The translations under genes and the position numbers were made by a program. 64,000 nt of DNA from the NCBI RefSeq assembly GCF_029968095.1, contig NZ_JASCIR010000032.1, positions 1 to 64,000 on the forward strand, in the 5' to 3' direction. This document shows, piece by piece, positions 63,066 to 64,000 of this stretch. The DNA comes from Streptomyces solicavernae (GTDB lineage Bacteria; Actinomycetota; Actinomycetes; Streptomycetales; Streptomycetaceae). The notes below the pieces were generated by a model. That model was not told the origin of the DNA and made no database searches. It saw only the letters and a list, made by a program, of their open reading frames with translations. Every line of letters begins with the position of its first letter. Positions within the stretch are counted from its first letter, which is position 1.

Positions 63066-64000
63066 ATCGGCACGACCAGCTCCGCACGTCCCGCCCGCGG
63101 CACCAGGAACGGCGGCAACGGTACGAGGAACGGCGGCAACACCAACCGGCGCAGGGCGGCCACGCCCCGCCGCACCGTGCCCCCGCAGGGCGAGTTCGCC
63201 GTACCGGAGTCGATCACGCCCGCACTGCCCGCCGTGACCTCCTTCGCGGAGCTCGACCTGCCCGAGGCGCTGCTCGGCACCCTCACCGCCCAGGGCGTCA
63301 CCGAGCCCTTCCCGATCCAGGCCGCGACGCTGCCCAACTCGCTCGCCGGCCGTGACCTGCTCGGCCGCGGCCGCACCGGCTCCGGCAAGACCCTCGCCTT
63401 CGGCCTCGCCCTGCTCGCCCGCACCGCGGGCCGCCGCGCCGAACCCAAGGCGCCGCTCGCCCTGGTCCTCGTACCGACGCGCGAGCTCGCCCAGCAGGTC
63501 ACCGACGCCCTCACCCCGTACGCCGACGCGCTGCGGATACGCCTCACGACCGTCGTCGGGGGGCTCTCCATCGGGCGGCAGGCCGGGGCGCTGCGGCGCG
63601 GCGCCGAAGTCGTCGTGGCCACACCCGGACGCCTCAAGGACCTCATCGACCGCGGCGACTGCACGCTCGGCGACGTGTCGGTCACCGTCCTCGACGAGGC
63701 CGACCAGATGGCCGACATGGGCTTCATGCCGCAGGTCACGGCCCTGTTGAAGCAGGTCGAGCCGGACGGTCAGCGGCTGCTTTTCTCCGCGACGCTCGAC
63801 AAGAACATCGACCGGCTCGTGCGGATGTTCCTCAGCGACCCCGTGGTGCACTCCGTCGACCCGTCCGCGGGCGCGGTCGTCACCATGGACCACCACGTGC
63901 TGCACGTCGCCGACGAGACCGACAAGAAGGCCGTCGCCCTGCGGATCGCCGCCCGTGACGGCCGCGTGATCCTCTTCGTCGACACCAAGCGCGCCGCCGA
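63066..64000 (+). CDS. DEAD-box RNA helicase, 3' end outside the window
   Basis: The frame runs open from 62988 to the right edge. Helicase motifs in order: Q motif EPFPIQAATLP, Walker A GRGRTGSGKT, VPTRELAQQ, ATPGRLKDL, DEAD in TVLDEADQMAD, SAT in LLFSATLD, then the start of the second RecA domain (VILFVDTKRAA). Such helicases unwind RNA, often with cold-shock proteins, and the neighbour is a csp gene. No ATG, GTG, TTG or CTG occurs in frame before GTG 63177. Yet GGAGG (63056-63060) lies 5 bases before ATC 63066, followed by an Arg/Gly/Asn-rich tail typical of these N-termini. I place the start there tentatively; GTG 63177 is the alternative. Confidence 0.9.
   Translation, partial: MGTTSSARPARGTRNGGNGTRNGGNTNRRRAATPRRTVPPQGEFAVPESITPALPAVTSFAELDLPEALLGTLTAQGVTEPFPIQAATLPNSLAGRDLLGRGRTGSGKTLAFGLALLARTAGRRAEPKAPLALVLVPTRELAQQVTDALTPYADALRIRLTTVVGGLSIGRQAGALRRGAEVVVATPGRLKDLIDRGDCTLGDVSVTVLDEADQMADMGFMPQVTALLKQVEPDGQRLLFSATLDKNIDRLVRMFLSDPVVHSVDPSAGAVVTMDHHVLHVADETDKKAVALRIAARDGRVILFVDTKRAA

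Overview
The window looks like a core chromosomal segment of a Streptomyces or a very close relative. The GC content is high, GTG starts are common, and ATGA/GTGA stop-start overlaps are frequent. The his genes are interleaved with a small membrane protein and a RidA protein. The his, trp, lgt and gltBD genes occur together in one stretch. Substrate-binding ABC transporters appear without their own ATPase. I see no rRNA, tRNA or CRISPR array.

Layout. Positions 1-935 are the right part of an IS200/IS605-type element (partial tnpB, probable omega-RNA, right end) that sits inside a GNAT acetyltransferase gene and leaves only its 3' part. Positions 1.4-11.4 kb hold housekeeping and envelope genes: a CPA1 antiporter, an MscS channel, a dienelactone hydrolase-like protein, a PhoD-type phosphatase next to a transmembrane Ser/Thr kinase, a membrane-anchored DsbA-like thioredoxin with a membrane partner, and a DUF2252 protein. 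From 11.6 to 24 kb come dnaE, an unlisted 55-residue basic protein, an NYN nuclease-like protein, an ABC-2 exporter pair, DUF2567, a YbaK-type deacylase, a LON-domain protein and two poorly characterised proteins.

Amino-acid block (24.1-41.9 kb). hisD-hisC-hisB-(54-aa membrane protein)-hisH-priA-ridA-hisF form one tightly coupled operon. PriA is the dual HisA/TrpF isomerase of actinobacteria, and no trpF is present. An ArsR-type regulator, an MFS exporter, a cytochrome P450 and a TIGR03085 protein separate this operon from hisI-trpE-TIGR02234. After a HGxxPAAW protein and a DUF2752 protein comes trpC-(trpM-like ORF)-trpB-trpA. The 58-residue TrpM-like ORF is too short for ordinary gene finding and its tail is made of repeat DNA. 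A second DsbA-like protein and lgt follow, separated by a MITE-like palindromic element.

The 44.0-50.8 kb stretch is the least understood part. It is one leftward, translationally coupled six-gene operon with four ADP-ribosylglycohydrolase paralogues (two with intact metal motifs, two altered), a CaiB/BaiF CoA-transferase and a CitE/HpcH-type lyase. It is followed by a VIT-family transporter, gltB-gltD (glutamate synthase), and a sugar ABC importer without ATPase preceded by a DasR-type operator core. The window ends with a vWA protein, a cold-shock protein with a long leader, and a DEAD-box helicase that runs off the right edge and has no canonical start at its best ribosome site.

Two patterns recur. 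At least twelve genes have a TAnnnT-like -10 box only 5-8 nt before the start codon, which suggests leaderless mRNAs. Short perfect tandem repeats repeatedly lie at or just after stop codons. Function names rest on recognised motifs and family memory; no database search was possible.
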